Shown: positions 4,980-5,124 of the stretch, piece by piece
Layout: the number at the start of each line of letters is the position of its first letter
Position numbering within the stretch: position 1 is the first letter of the stretch
Assembly (NCBI GenBank): GCA_002309035.1
Contig: DBWT01000028.1
Coordinates: 1-5,124, forward strand
Reading direction: 5' to 3'
Length of the DNA stretch: 5,124 nt
From: Caryophanales bacterium UBA1231
GTDB lineage: Bacteria; Bacillota_I; Bacilli_A; ML615J-28; CAG-313
Notes under the pieces: generated by a model
What the model saw: the letters and a program-made list of their open reading frames with translations, nothing else
Database searches by the model: none
What the model was told of the DNA's origin: nothing
Program-made: the position numbers and the translations under genes

Positions 4980-5124
4980 CTAATTCAAAGGCACCAGTAT
5001 ATAACTGATAATATGTGCCATGTTGATTAATTAATTCTTCGTGTGTACCACGTTCAATGATTCTACCATGATCTAAAACCATAATAACATCACTATTCAT
5101 AACTGTTGAAAGACGATGGGCAAT
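4975..5124 (-). CDS. ABC exporter, C-terminal end of the ATP-binding domain (partial)
   Basis: Only the last 49 codons are in the window; the gene enters from the right edge. The fragment begins with IAHRLSTV, the H-loop (switch) region whose histidine (third residue of the fragment) contacts the ATP gamma phosphate. It continues with the usual D-H-G-R-I-x-E-x-G-T-H-E-E-L stretch and ends in a short helix, [15 protein letters not shown]. This pattern is typical of fused permease-ATPase exporters of the MsbA/MdlB/LmrCD type (multidrug, lipid or peptide export), not of solute importers. The substrate cannot be told from this portion. The Walker A, Walker B and membrane domains lie outside the window. 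The gene ends in TAA inside its own terminator. Confidence 0.9.
   Translation of the reverse strand: MAHRLSTVMNSDVIMVLDHGRIIERGTHEELINQHGTYYQLYTGAFELE

Overview
The window is AT-rich DNA, and every gene I can support lies on the minus strand, so transcription runs from the high coordinates to the low ones. Trp is written TGG throughout, no reading frame contains an internal TGA, and one gene ends in TGA. This argues for the standard code and against the TGA=Trp code of mycoplasmas. The low GC, the compact overlapping genes, the Bacillus-type Shine-Dalgarno sites and promoters, and a yqeG-yqeH-yqeK-rsfS cluster all point to a low-GC Firmicute or Tenericute. An Acholeplasma-like or related free-living mollicute is my best guess, but the genus is an inference.

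Layout in order of transcription. (1) At the right edge is the C-terminal end of an ABC exporter (4975-5124), whose stop codon lies inside a strong intrinsic terminator. (2) A stand-alone Dabb-family small protein follows (4572-4865) with its own terminator. (3) A well-formed extended -10 promoter (4484-4512) then drives a tightly overlapping operon: yqeG (HAD phosphatase), yqeH (circularly permuted ribosome-assembly GTPase), a fused yqeK-rsfS gene (HD hydrolase plus ribosome silencing factor), and a polytopic membrane protein that resembles the DUF1295 / steroid 5-alpha-reductase-like family but has lost its signature motif. A weak terminator follows at 964-987. (4) A separate promoter (914-942) and a leader able to form a stem-loop precede a SipW-like (ER-type) signal peptidase I with a long acidic tail. 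(5) The left 119 bases contain a perfect inverted repeat overlapping a putative promoter, then a Shine-Dalgarno site for a gene that must begin just beyond the left edge.

How the genes fit together: the yqeG operon is a reduced version of the conserved Firmicutes cluster yqeG-yqeH-aroE-yqeI-nadD-yqeK-rsfS-yqeM. Here aroE, yqeI(yhbY) and nadD are missing, yqeK and rsfS are joined into one polypeptide, and the slot usually held by the yqeM methyltransferase holds the DUF1295-like membrane protein. YqeH (30S assembly) and RsfS (50S silencing) both act on ribosomes. YqeK degrades Ap4A-type stress nucleotides. The operon therefore looks like a ribosome assembly and stress module.

The window is mostly recognisable housekeeping. 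I see no mobile element, CRISPR array, tRNA or rRNA. The points most worth a second look are the YqeK-RsfS fusion, the degenerate DUF1295-like protein, the palindrome at 67-92 and the leader hairpin of the signal peptidase gene.
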